The position numbers were made by a program, and so were the translations under genes. From NCBI GenBank assembly GCA_024275115.1, contig JAJRZT010000007.1, positions 1 to 39,395 on the forward strand: 39,395 nucleotides of DNA. Direction: 5' to 3'. The notes beneath the pieces are model-generated. The model searched no databases. It was given only the letters and a program-made list of their open reading frames with translations, and was not told the origin of the DNA. Source of the stretch: Gammaproteobacteria bacterium. Lineage in GTDB: Bacteria; Pseudomonadota; Gammaproteobacteria; UBA6429; Thiohalophilaceae. This document shows positions 1-7,905 of this stretch, one piece after another (within the stretch, counting starts at the first letter, position 1; every line of letters begins with the position of its first letter).

Positions 1-1
1 C

Positions 2-862
2 CAGGCCATCGTCGCACAAATTCAAAAAGATAACCCCAAGGTTAAAAATCCGAATCAGATTGTGCCAAACCAGTTATTGTTTATCGACATCCCGCCACAG
101 TATTGTTCGGCTTACTTTGGGGAAAGACTTATCCAGCCTTTACACATCAGCAAAAATCAGCTTAAACCGCTACAACAACAATGGAACAAGGCCGCACCAC
201 ACCAGCAGCAACAGTTGGCCACCCTGACACCACTGATGCTCGGTGCAAGTCAGGCGACGATGGGAACACTCAAAACCGTACTGGCCTCCAATACCCAGCA
301 TTTGCAAACGCTGATTAAAAACTACGAAGCCAAAATTGCCGGTAAACTCAGCAAAGGCCAATACGATTACGCTCGCCAACAGGCCATTAAAAAAATCGAA
401 GCCAGCCTGGGGCCGGTCAGGCACTTGTTAAACCAAAACCAACGCCAGCGTCAGGTGTTGCGTATTTCACGCAAAAAAGGCCGCACCCCCACGGTTAATA
501 TCAGCCGGCAAATCCAGCGAATGAACAACCTATCCCGATTTGCCGCCGGCAGTGGCATTGTTTTAACCGGGCTGAATTTAAAAATGGCCTGTGATGCGAT
601 TGGGCAGGCGGAGGCTAAACTGGAGAAAAATCAGATTTTTGCGGAGACGTTGGGGGGATTATTTTTTGGGGGTATGTATGGTTGGGCTGTTACCATTATT
701 TTTATTGGAACGCCAGTGGGCTGGGTAACCGCATTGGTTTTGGCCGGTGGAAGTCTCGCGTATGGTTCATTGGGGAAAAGGTTGGGGCGGGATCTCTATG
801 ACTTAAGTGGTCGAAAAGTAGACCTGGTTTCTGTAACAGGAGTATCCCACGTATGTCGTTAG
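2..862 (+). CDS. LysM-domain protein with hydrophobic C-terminal hairpin, 5' truncated by the window; candidate toxin
   Basis: The reading frame is open from base 2, so the start lies upstream of the window; the in-frame GTG at 62 is probably internal. The first 30 codons read like the second half of a LysM motif (DNPKVKNPNQI, then a Q-L-L-F-I-D-I-P end), which binds peptidoglycan-type glycans. A long polar, Gln-rich, probably helical middle follows. Near the C-terminus is a Gly-rich hydrophobic hairpin (about bases 650-750: WAVTIIFIG, turn, WVTALVLAGG) and a basic tail. The stop overlaps the next gene, which encodes a membrane protein. A LysM carrier, a membrane-inserting C-terminus and an overlapping membrane partner fit a pore-forming effector with its immunity protein; this is inference. 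The 3' part is repeated at 1297-1618. It could instead be a phage or secretion-system baseplate-linked protein. Confidence 0.7.
   Translation, partial: QAIVAQIQKDNPKVKNPNQIVPNQLLFIDIPPQYCSAYFGERLIQPLHISKNQLKPLQQQWNKAAPHQQQQLATLTPLMLGASQATMGTLKTVLASNTQHLQTLIKNYEAKIAGKLSKGQYDYARQQAIKKIEASLGPVRHLLNQNQRQRQVLRISRKKGRTPTVNISRQIQRMNNLSRFAAGSGIVLTGLNLKMACDAIGQAEAKLEKNQIFAETLGGLFFGGMYGWAVTIIFIGTPVGWVTALVLAGGSLAYGSLGKRLGRDLYDLSGRKVDLVSVTGVSHVCR
465..862 (+). repeat. Direct repeat copy 1 (toxin 3' end)
   Basis: This is nearly identical to 1297-1618 over its second half: bases 548-655 match 1388-1486 and 751-862 match 1507-1618 almost base for base. The start of the repeat (465-545) is more diverged. 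Copy 1 contains a 75-base segment, encoding the hydrophobic hairpin, that copy 2 lacks. Confidence 0.9.
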
Positions 863-1278
863 TCGAATATGCACAAGCGGTTGATCCTGTTTTTTTTGTG
901 GTCTCCATTATTGTAGTTTTGGGGTTGTTTTTCACGGTTGTGCTGATTGTTTTTGTTAATATTATACATTTAATATTAAGTCCCCGTCTGGATCCTGTCT
1001 TATTCAATGAGCGTTGGTTCACCTCTGCTGAATTAGCCATGTTTTCTGCCTGGCCATTGAGTTTGATTAAAACGGGAATTTATATGGCATTAGTTGGTTT
1101 TCCAAAACGAATGATAAAAACAAAACGCTTTAAAGGTTATGATCTGAAGCTATCCTTTAAAATGCCACTTATTATTGTTTCAAGAATTTATATCCTGCTT
1201 GTACTGTTTAATATATTTTTAGGTCTTTCTTTTGGCATTATTGGTTTATATGCAGTTATTGAAGCCAAATTTTTTTAA
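853..1278 (+). CDS. Small multi-pass inner-membrane protein, candidate immunity protein
   Basis: This 141-residue protein has three to four predicted membrane segments: a strongly hydrophobic stretch at about residues 13-40, a weaker one near 65-82, and a C-terminal one at about 107-135. The ATG at 853 overlaps the preceding stop by 10 bases, which suggests translational coupling to the LysM protein. I recognise no family. Membrane-embedded partners encoded directly after pore-forming toxins are the usual form of immunity to such toxins, and a decayed copy of the first 40 codons follows the second toxin 3' end at 1609. That repeated pairing is the main evidence for a toxin-immunity relationship. 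Without it, the gene would be an unknown membrane protein. Confidence 0.65.
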   Translation: MSLVEYAQAVDPVFFVVSIIVVLGLFFTVVLIVFVNIIHLILSPRLDPVLFNERWFTSAELAMFSAWPLSLIKTGIYMALVGFPKRMIKTKRFKGYDLKLSFKMPLIIVSRIYILLVLFNIFLGLSFGIIGLYAVIEAKFF

Positions 1279-1296
1279 GATAGGAAATATTCTTAT

Positions 1297-1618
1297 TTTC
1301 ACAAAAAAAGGCCACACCCCCACAGTCAACATCAAGCACCAAATCCAGCGGATGAGCAATCTATCCAAATGGGCGGCCGGCAGTGGCAGTGTTTTAACCG
1401 GGCTGAATTTAAAAATGGCCTGTGATGCGATTGGGCAGGCGGAGGCTAAACTGGAGAAAAATCAGATTTTTGCGGAGACGTTGGGGGGGCTGGGTATGGC
1501 TGGTAGAAGTCTCGCGTATGGTTCATTGGGGAAAAGGTTGGGGCGGGATCTCTATGACTTAAGTGGTCGAAAAGTAGACCTGGTTTCTGTAACAGGAGTA
1601 TCCCACGTATGTCGTTAG
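1297..1618 (+). pseudogene. Orphan second copy of the toxin 3' end, lacking the hydrophobic hairpin
   Basis: It begins 18 bases after the stop of the candidate immunity gene and has no start codon or ribosome binding site of its own. The open frame upstream of 1297 is an accident that runs through the immunity gene in another frame. Translated, it matches the last 131 residues of the LysM protein with a few changes, but 25 codons are missing in frame, precisely the glycine-rich hydrophobic hairpin (copy 1 about 656-750). The end, including the overlap with a following immunity-like ATG, is preserved. The layout resembles the orphan toxin tails that sit behind Rhs, CDI and other polymorphic toxin genes. 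It is probably silent unless recombined onto the full-length gene. Confidence 0.75.
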
Positions 1619-1742
1619 CTGAATATGCATAAGTGGTTGATCCTATATTTTTTTTGGTTTGTTAGCCATTGCTATTGAGTTACTCTTACTGGCAGTATTG
1701 ATAATCTTTGTTAATATTAAGCACTTAATATCCTCAGGTTAG
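1609..1742 (+). pseudogene. Decayed second copy of the candidate immunity gene
   Basis: The segment starts with the same ATG TCG TTA as the gene at 853 and overlaps the orphan toxin end in the same way. Codon 8, CAA in the intact copy, is TAA here. A few codons later the frame is also shifted: homology resumes in another frame, where a hydrophobic stretch ending IIFVNIKHLI matches IVFVNIIHLI of the intact protein. It stops at 1742, nine bases before the stop of the convergent glycosyltransferase gene. The two lesions show that this copy cannot make protein. Confidence 0.75.
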
Positions 1743-1750
1743 CCCCGATA

Positions 1751-2860
1751 TTATTTATCCCGAGTTCGAGTTTCTAATATTTCATTCAATGATTTTTTAT
1801 GCTGTTCTTCTGAAAAATTCACATTAACAAATTTTTGCCCGTGTGCAGCAATTTCTTTCCGTGAATCAGGGTTATCGTAATAATATTCTATTTTTTTTGT
1901 CAATGATTCTACATTGCCGGGTTCAAATAATAAGCCGGTGAGCTTGTCATTAATAATTTCAGGAACCCCGCCAGCATTACTGCCTATGACGGCAACACCT
2001 GCTTGCATCGCTTCAATCAGTACTAAACCAAACGTTTCAGCGTGAGTCGTTAAAGCAATAACATCAAAACAGGACATATAGGATGACGCAGACTCAATAA
2101 ATGGATAGAAATGAAATTGTGTATCTAATTGATATTTATTAATAGATGCCTGCAGGTTTTGATAATAAGTTTTATCCATAACATGACCGATGACGGTGAC
2201 ATGTATTTCCTTATTCCTTATTTTAAGTGCATGCACAGCCTCAACTAATAAATGCTGTCCTTTGCCTTCTTCAATTCGGCTAAAAATAGCGACATGTAAA
2301 CAATCTCCGGAAATGTCAGTGCTCTTGAATTTGTCGCAATCCGGTGTTTTTGAGCCGGGTTTATTCACTCCATGATAAAGTAGCTTTATTCTGGACTCAG
2401 GTAGTGGTAAAAATCGGTTGGCTTCTTTCCTTAACTGTTTTGTAATTACAATAAATCGATCAAGCTGGTGGTATAAGAAATTATGGTAAAAATCATTCTT
2501 GTAACGTGTAATGGCCATATGGCGTGTATAGATTAACTTTACATTATGTGAACTGAATAATTTGGCAAAAACGGCAAGATTAAAATCTTTGCTCCAGTGG
2601 AAATGAATAACATCAATATTATTCGCATTAATAATTCGAGCCAACTTAAATGCTGCGTAGAGCGGTAACAAATGAAAAAATATTTTCAGTGGAAAGGCTC
2701 GGTTTTTATTCGACGCATCGCTTGCTTTAAACACAGTAGAATCAGGGCTATATACCGTTATGCATTGATGCCCCAGTTCTTCGGTTATTTCAGTAGAACG
2801 ATGAGCGTATAATTCCAGGCCACCTTTTCCTGGCGATAAACATAACACCAGAATATTCAA
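1751..2860 (-). CDS. Glycosyltransferase family 4 (GT-B fold)
   Basis: The 369-residue protein has the two-Rossmann GT-B layout. The N-terminus has the Gly-rich acceptor-side loop (LSPGKGGLELYAHR). The C-terminal domain has the nucleotide-sugar motif with the E-x7-E pair (HAETFGLVLIEAM) followed by GSNAGGVPEII. Such retaining enzymes usually add hexoses to lipopolysaccharide core, O-antigen or exopolysaccharide on the cytoplasmic face of the inner membrane; the sugar cannot be read from sequence. The start is a TTG at 2860, preceded by AAGG seven bases upstream. The gene lies 51 bases after a family 2 glycosyltransferase on the same strand, so the two probably form a short envelope-glycan operon. 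Confidence 0.85.
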   Translation of the reverse strand: MNILVLCLSPGKGGLELYAHRSTEITEELGHQCITVYSPDSTVFKASDASNKNRAFPLKIFFHLLPLYAAFKLARIINANNIDVIHFHWSKDFNLAVFAKLFSSHNVKLIYTRHMAITRYKNDFYHNFLYHQLDRFIVITKQLRKEANRFLPLPESRIKLLYHGVNKPGSKTPDCDKFKSTDISGDCLHVAIFSRIEEGKGQHLLVEAVHALKIRNKEIHVTVIGHVMDKTYYQNLQASINKYQLDTQFHFYPFIESASSYMSCFDVIALTTHAETFGLVLIEAMQAGVAVIGSNAGGVPEIINDKLTGLLFEPGNVESLTKKIEYYYDNPDSRKEIAAHGQKFVNVNFSEEQHKKSLNEILETRTRDK

Positions 2861-2911
2861 TGTATAGCCTTTATATAGAAGGGGGGATTAATTACTGTCA
2901 TTGTTGTGTCG

Positions 2912-3676
2912 TTAGTCATTATTTTTGTACTGGTATGACCATAAGTCAGCATATTTAACAAAGGTTGAATGTGCAGACAGCAACGCTAATAAAAAACCTT
3001 GCTTACCATCAAGAAAGCCTGCGCGCACAATGTACATTTTAACAAAGCAACCTGTACCATGCAGTACGGCGGTTGTTAAATTTGTCGTTTTACCTTTGCT
3101 GTGTTTGTCCTTTGCCCATATTGCGGCATAGTGCGCTGACTTGGTTAAATAATGATTCATATCTTTGTAGGTGTAATGCAGTAAATCAGAAGCTAGCTTT
3201 GCAACTTGCATGGTATCCGGTATTTTTAGCTTTTCATGCACCATTGCATCGTTATAACAAGTCTTGTCTTTTGGATATAATCGGTGAACAAAGTCAGGGT
3301 ACCAGCCACTATGACGAATAAAACGGCCAAAGCAATATGACAGGCGAGGCACTGCATATACCACAGAAGTATTATTCAGTTTTAGTTTTTGCTGAATTTC
3401 ATCTTTAAGCGCGTTGGTAATAATCTCGTCTGCATCCAGCATAAGTATCCAGTCGCTGTTTGCATGTTTCTGGGCTTTTATTCTTTGTGAGCCATAGCCT
3501 TCCCAGACCGGATCAACGATGACTGTTGCGCCTGAATCCGTTGCAATTTTTGCTGTATTATCCGTGCTGCCACTATCGTACACGATGACTTCATCTGCCC
3601 AGTGCGCAGATTCAATACAATTGCTAATATTCTCTTGCTCATTTTTAGTTAGAATGATGATTGATATTGAACTCAT
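2912..3676 (-). CDS. Glycosyltransferase family 2, WaaE/KdtX-like
   Basis: At 254 residues it has the size and motifs of WaaE-type LPS-core glycosyltransferases. It shows an N-terminal SIIILTKNEQENI, the donor-binding YDSGSTDNT, an EGYGSQR segment typical of this subfamily, and the metal-binding MLDADE (residues about 79-84). These enzymes transfer a hexose, often glucose, to inner-core heptose or Kdo at the cytoplasmic membrane. The ATG at 3676 follows a strong GGAGGGGG ribosome site. It is upstream of the GT4 gene, in the same direction, and probably starts a two-gene transcript. The exact sugar and acceptor are unknown. Confidence 0.85.
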   Translation of the reverse strand: MSSISIIILTKNEQENISNCIESAHWADEVIVYDSGSTDNTAKIATDSGATVIVDPVWEGYGSQRIKAQKHANSDWILMLDADEIITNALKDEIQQKLKLNNTSVVYAVPRLSYCFGRFIRHSGWYPDFVHRLYPKDKTCYNDAMVHEKLKIPDTMQVAKLASDLLHYTYKDMNHYLTKSAHYAAIWAKDKHSKGKTTNLTTAVLHGTGCFVKMYIVRAGFLDGKQGFLLALLSAHSTFVKYADLWSYQYKNND

Positions 3677-3790
3677 ACCCCCTCCAGACGGTATTCTCTA
3701 TTTTTATATAACACTACTGCTGCTCTGTGTATAGTTGGTATATCAACAGGGTACAATAAATCAGCCTAACACCTGAAAGATCAACAGCCC

Positions 3791-5677
3791 CTAGTCTCTC
3801 AGGTTTTCCAATGCCTCACTGGTTTCCATCCATTCGGTTTCTACACATTCTAATTCGGTATTAATTTTTGTTTGCTCGGTTAGTAAGCTGTCAAGTGTGT
3901 CCTTATTTTCAGCTTTATAATTGGAATCATCTGCCAGTCCTGATTCCAGGTTAGTTTTTTTAGCGGTTAATTGCTCGAGCCGTTTATCCAGTTTTTTAAG
4001 TTTGTTTTGCAGAGGTTTTTGTTGCGCACGTTTACCGGCATTATTGTTAGCAGAAGAATTTACTGTATCGGGGCTGGTTTTTTGGTTTTCGTTGAGTTTT
4101 TGTAATTTATTTTCGTTATTAATCCACTGTTTATAGTCGTCTAAATCGCCATCAAAGGGGGTGACAGCAGCAGATGTGACTAAAAAGAATGTGTCGGTAA
4201 CGGTACGTAGCAGATGCCGGTCATGCGAAACGATGATCATCGCACCTTCAAAAGATTGCATTGCAATGGTTAAGGCATGGCGCATTTCAAGATCAAGGTG
4301 GTTGGTGGGCTCATCGAGTAGTAATAAATTAGGTTTTTGATATACCAGTAAGGCCAGTACCAGACGAGCCTTTTCCCCACCAGATAAAGGGGCAACCGGA
4401 TCCAGTGCCATATCGTTATTAAAAGCAAAACCACCCAGATATTTGCGCAGCTCACTTTCTGTGGCGCGTTTGTCAATTCGTTGCAGGTGTAACAGGGGGC
4501 TGGCTGCTGAGTCTAGCTGTTCGAGTTGATGTTGTGCGAAGTAGCCTGTTTTAAGTTCTTTGGCGAAATGCAGCTCACCCTGTTGTGGTTGAATTTCCCC
4601 CGCCAGCAGTTTTATCAGTGTCGACTTGCCTGCACCGTTGTGTCCGAGCAGGCCGATGCGGTCACCGGGGTGAACGGTGAATTTAACCTGCTTTAATATG
4701 GTTTTGTTATGGTAGCCAGCGTTAACCTGATCCAGGTTGAGTAGTGGGTTCGGTATTTTTTCGGCACTTTTAAATTGAAATTTAAACGGAGAGTCAACGT
4801 GCGCTGGCGCAATAATTTCCATACGCTCCAGTGCTTTTACCCGACTTTGCGCCTGACGTGCTTTGGTTGCTTTAGCCTTAAAGCGTTCAACAAACTTATG
4901 CATGTGTTGAATCTCACGTTGCTGTTTTTCGAAAGCAGATTGTTGAGTGGCAAGCTGTTCTGCACGGCGCAGTTCAAAGGCTGAATAGTTACCGGTATAG
5001 TTGTTGATTTGTGCATGTTCGATATGCGCAATATGGGTAGTGACGTTATCCAGAAAATCCCGGTCATGCGAAATAAGCAGCAGGGTGCCTTTATACTGGC
5101 GTAACCAGTTTTCCAGCCAGATAACCGCATCCAGGTCTAAGTGGTTGGTGGGTTCGTCAAGTAACAACATATCGGAGCGGCGTATTAACGCCTGTGCCAG
5201 ATTTAAGCGCATTCGCCAGCCACCAGAAAAGCTTTTTACTGGTTGCTGCTCCTGTGCTGAGGTAAAACCCAGACCATGCAATAAGGTTGCAGCATGACTG
5301 TTGGCACTGTAGCCGCCAATGGTTTCCATTTCGCTGTAGTAGTGAGCCAGCGCTTCGCCATCATCTTTTTCTTCAGCGATTTTAATTTTGTTTTCAAGCT
5401 GGCGTAGTTCAATATCACCATCGAGAACATATTCAACCGCCACTTGATCAAGCGCAGGTGTTTCCTGTGCAACATGGGCTGTTTTTATATTTTTCGGGAA
5501 ACTGACCTCGCCACTGTCAGCGTGTAGTTGACCTAGAATTAAGGAAAATAAACTGGATTTACCGACGCCATTGCCACCGGTGATCCCCACTCTTTGCCCA
5601 GCATGAATAGTTAGATTAACGTCGCGAAATAATTCTTTTGTGCCGCGGCGTAAAGCAAGATCAGTAAATTTAAGCAT
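3791..5677 (-). CDS. yheS: ABC-F family ATPase, YheS-like
   Basis: The 628-residue protein has two ABC domains in tandem and no membrane segments. Domain 1 has Walker A GGNGVGKSS, signature SFSGGW and Walker B LLLLDEPTNHLD; domain 2 has GHNGAGKST, LSGGEKAR and LLLLDEPTNHLD. A charged linker near residues 240-290 and a Lys/Glu-rich coiled-coil tail (about 530-625) complete the ABC-F plan. The N-terminal pattern (RRGTKELF, then VAQETPALDQ and EYVLDGD) matches YheS rather than Uup or EttA. ABC-F proteins bind the ribosomal E site and relieve or gate translation; YheS's own role is less settled. It lies 23 bases after the Nudix gene in the same direction. Confidence 0.9.
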   Translation of the reverse strand: MLKFTDLALRRGTKELFRDVNLTIHAGQRVGITGGNGVGKSSLFSLILGQLHADSGEVSFPKNIKTAHVAQETPALDQVAVEYVLDGDIELRQLENKIKIAEEKDDGEALAHYYSEMETIGGYSANSHAATLLHGLGFTSAQEQQPVKSFSGGWRMRLNLAQALIRRSDMLLLDEPTNHLDLDAVIWLENWLRQYKGTLLLISHDRDFLDNVTTHIAHIEHAQINNYTGNYSAFELRRAEQLATQQSAFEKQQREIQHMHKFVERFKAKATKARQAQSRVKALERMEIIAPAHVDSPFKFQFKSAEKIPNPLLNLDQVNAGYHNKTILKQVKFTVHPGDRIGLLGHNGAGKSTLIKLLAGEIQPQQGELHFAKELKTGYFAQHQLEQLDSAASPLLHLQRIDKRATESELRKYLGGFAFNNDMALDPVAPLSGGEKARLVLALLVYQKPNLLLLDEPTNHLDLEMRHALTIAMQSFEGAMIIVSHDRHLLRTVTDTFFLVTSAAVTPFDGDLDDYKQWINNENKLQKLNENQKTSPDTVNSSANNNAGKRAQQKPLQNKLKKLDKRLEQLTAKKTNLESGLADDSNYKAENKDTLDSLLTEQTKINTELECVETEWMETSEALENLRD

Positions 5678-5700
5678 GGTGTGTTTGAGTTTAGAGCTCT

Positions 5701-6261
5701 TTATTGGTAGCGGTTATGCTTTTCTATAAAACTGGTGTGAACAGGGAAATGGTTATTTTTCCGATCTTCAAAATAGCGCTTTAAAGTAAAGTCGATAGTG
5801 CGAAAAGCCAGTTTATCCCAGGGAATTTGGTCTTCAGTAAAAAGCTGCACATCGAGGCTTTCGATACCGGCTGAAAAATTCAGGTCAACCAGTTTGGCCA
5901 GGTACAACATATAAATCTGGTCTATATTTGGCAGGCTAATGACGGAGTATAGACCGGTTATTTGCAGGTTTGCATTCGCTTCTTCAACGGATTCACGAGT
6001 GGCGGCCTGCTCCAGTGTTTCATCATTTTCCATAAAACCGGCGGGTAAGGTCCATAAACCATGGCGGGGTTCAATGGCGCGCTTGCAAAGCAGAACTTTG
6101 TCTTCCCAGACAGGTAAGCAGCCGGCAACAATTTTTGGATTTTGATAGTGGACAATATCGCAGTGTGGGCAAACATGGCGTTGCCGGTTATCACCATCCG
6201 GTATTTTCAGTTCAACCGTTTTTCCGCATTCACTGCAATAATTCATGGTCTGGATTGCCAT
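5701..6261 (-). CDS. Nudix hydrolase with N-terminal zinc ribbon
   Basis: The protein has 186 residues. An N-terminal zinc ribbon (CSECG at about 9-13 and CPHC at about 31-34) precedes a Nudix fold. The Nudix box is at about residues 76-98: G-x5-E-x7-RE-x2-EE is present, but the last Gly of the consensus is Asn. The ribbon-plus-Nudix layout resembles NADH-pyrophosphatase-like or ADP-ribose/nucleotide-sugar pyrophosphatases; the substrate cannot be assigned. The first ATG (6261) has no clear ribosome site, and a second ATG at 6246, just before NYCSECG, is also possible. It lies 9 bases downstream of yggX and probably shares its transcript. Confidence 0.85.
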   Translation of the reverse strand: MAIQTMNYCSECGKTVELKIPDGDNRQRHVCPHCDIVHYQNPKIVAGCLPVWEDKVLLCKRAIEPRHGLWTLPAGFMENDETLEQAATRESVEEANANLQITGLYSVISLPNIDQIYMLYLAKLVDLNFSAGIESLDVQLFTEDQIPWDKLAFRTIDFTLKRYFEDRKNNHFPVHTSFIEKHNRYQ

Positions 6262-6270
6262 GAGTGGTGG

Positions 6271-6555
6271 TTATTTTTTACCACCGGGTGCCTGAAATCC
6301 ATCAGGTAATTTCCCTTGTTCACCTTCATTAAACAAAAAACCGAGCATATGTTGTTCAATAATCTGGATGGCAGCGGGGTCAGCCGTATTGAGCTGATTT
6401 TCATTAATGATCGAAGTCAGGCGCTCGAGCCATTTAGTCCAGCCTTCGTTTGAAATATTCTCGTAAATACGCTGACCCAGTTCTCCCGGCATAGGAACTG
6501 ATTCAAGCCCTTCCGCTTCTTTATTTAGGTGCTGACAAAAAACCATACGCGACAT
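6271..6555 (-). CDS. yggX: Probable Fe(II)-trafficking protein YggX
   Basis: This is a 94-residue cytosolic protein with the family hallmarks: MSRMVFCQHLNKEAEGL at the start with the conserved Cys7, PGELGQRI, and an NxxxLNTADP segment. YggX protects Fe-S proteins from oxidative damage and is linked to iron handling. In-frame codons extend to 6594, but the ATG at 6555 has GAGG nine bases upstream and gives the usual N-terminus, so it is the real start. The C-terminus has a short Gly/Pro/Lys extension. It is the first gene of a minus-strand group with the Nudix and ABC-F genes. In many gammaproteobacteria it sits next to mutY, which is not seen here. Confidence 0.92.
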   Translation of the reverse strand: MSRMVFCQHLNKEAEGLESVPMPGELGQRIYENISNEGWTKWLERLTSIINENQLNTADPAAIQIIEQHMLGFLFNEGEQGKLPDGFQAPGGKK

Positions 6556-6696
6556 AATGTTTACCTCAAAAATTGGAGTGCTTATTTTAAACAACTGGCG
6601 TTAGTTAAGATATATATCCTTTAAGATATTTTTCTGCAAATACTTTATTTCTTTCCTGCTTGCCTAAAAGGGTAAATGTTATGTATTTTTGTGAAA

Positions 6697-6733
6697 TAAC
6701 CAGTAGTTTAAGCTCTAAAACATGAACTGGTTA
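6697..6733. promoter_or_regulatory. Inverted repeat upstream of rpfF
   Basis: TAACCAGT at 6697-6704 and its exact reverse complement at 6726-6733 are separated by 21 bases, about two helical turns between half-sites. The position, between divergent yggX and rpfF and about 100 bases before the rpfF start, suits an operator. A TTGACA at 6757-6762 could be a -35 element, but the matching -10 (around 6780-6786) is poor. Confidence 0.3.
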
Positions 6734-6828
6734 CTATTTTTAATGCTTTACGGTCATTGACAACCGTTATCCTGCACAGGACTCTAACCGTGTACGTTTC
6801 TTTCCGAAACCTAACAAGGAGAATACTT

Positions 6829-7713
6829 ATGAGTCTGGCAGCCGAATGTAACTTGAATTGCTTTGGTTCTTTTAAACAACTTACCCCGCGTTACGATGCG
6901 GATTTACAATGTTTATGGTATGACATGCATGCTTCACCTCGTCCCTGTTTTACACCCACCCTGCTGGCAGAAATTGCCGACTTTCAGGAGCAGGTCGGGC
7001 AGGCCGTCCGGCGTAAGGAGCTGGCAGTTTCCTATTTAGTACTGGCATCGGATGTGCCGGGGGTATTTAACCTGGGTGGTGATTTAAGTCTGTTTCGCCA
7101 GCATATTGAAAATCACGACCGGCAAGGCCTGCTGGCTTACGCGAAACCCTGTATTGATGTGCTGTACCTGAACTCGGCGCATTTACACCTGCCCTTGACG
7201 ACAATCTCGTTGATACAGGGCAGCGCACTGGGCGGTGGTTTTGAGGCGGCGCTGTCAAGTTCGGTATTGGTCGCTGAACGGGGCACCGAGCTGGGCTTAC
7301 CGGAAATTCTGTTTAACCTGTTTCCGGGAATGGGCGCTTATAGCTTGTTGTCACGCAAACTAGACTTCCGGCGTGCCGAAGAATTAATTACGGCCGGCCG
7401 CTTGTTCAGTGCCGAGGAACTGCACGAACTGGGTGTCATTGATGTGCTGGCGGAGCCAGGCGAAGGCGTGCAGGCGGTACACAAATACATTCGGCGGCAT
7501 CGCCGCGCCAGCAATGGTTTGCAGGCGATCCGTCGGGTGCGGGAATACCTTAATCCGTTAACTTATGATGAGCTTATGGATGTGGCTGAGATCTGGGTCG
7601 ATGCAGCTCTGAACCTGACGTCGCGGGATCTGCGGATGATGAGCAAACTGGTGGGTGCCCAGAACCGGCTAAAACCTGCTAAGGATAGCAGTCCTGCGTT
7701 GGCACTAGTCTAG
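6829..7713 (+). CDS. rpfF: DSF synthase RpfF (crotonase family)
   Basis: The 294-residue enoyl-CoA-hydratase-fold protein matches RpfF of Xanthomonas. RpfF makes the cis-2-unsaturated fatty acid signal DSF from acyl-ACP, acting as thioesterase and dehydratase. The oxyanion-hole region reads FNLGGDL (about 80-86). Both catalytic glutamates are present, in GGGFEAAL (E139) and GLPEILFNLFPGMGAY (E159), in the RpfF-specific context. The ATG at 6829 has AAGGAG eight bases upstream; an in-frame extension to 6757 lacks this. Neither the sensor RpfC nor the phosphodiesterase RpfG is in the window. A terminator follows at once, so it is probably transcribed alone. Confidence 0.9.
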   Translation: MSLAAECNLNCFGSFKQLTPRYDADLQCLWYDMHASPRPCFTPTLLAEIADFQEQVGQAVRRKELAVSYLVLASDVPGVFNLGGDLSLFRQHIENHDRQGLLAYAKPCIDVLYLNSAHLHLPLTTISLIQGSALGGGFEAALSSSVLVAERGTELGLPEILFNLFPGMGAYSLLSRKLDFRRAEELITAGRLFSAEELHELGVIDVLAEPGEGVQAVHKYIRRHRRASNGLQAIRRVREYLNPLTYDELMDVAEIWVDAALNLTSRDLRMMSKLVGAQNRLKPAKDSSPALALV

Positions 7714-7725
7714 GTATCGCATAAA

Positions 7726-7756
7726 GGTTCCGGCTGCAGGCTGCCGGAACCCTTTT
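7726..7756 (+). terminator. Rho-independent terminator of rpfF
   Basis: A perfect 9-bp GC-rich stem (GGTTCCGGC with GCCGGAACC), an 8-base loop and a CTTTT tail lie 12 bases after the rpfF stop. Confidence 0.85.
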
Positions 7757-7905
7757 CAATATTTTCCCTTCCTAAACAGTATAACCTTGATTTTAAAAGG
7801 GAAATAGACTATTTATTTGTAAAAACAGGGTTGAATTCTAAATGTTATGGTATTATCTATACTATTATATATAGCCATTTAAATAGCATATTTTGGAGAA
7901 TAGAA

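Noticed and set aside
1232..1296. Open frame from 1232 into the second toxin copy, suggesting an intact 128-residue protein
   Set aside because: The first part lies inside the candidate immunity gene in another frame and has no homology or ribosome site; repeat similarity starts only at 1297.
1..1750. Insertion sequence behind the tandem duplication
   Set aside because: No transposase or terminal inverted repeats are visible around the repeats; unequal recombination explains them.
7757..7905. IscR-type operator before the A-type Fe-S carrier
   Set aside because: Some bases (ATAACCTTGA, ATAGACTAT) resemble half-sites, but the spacing and consensus do not hold.
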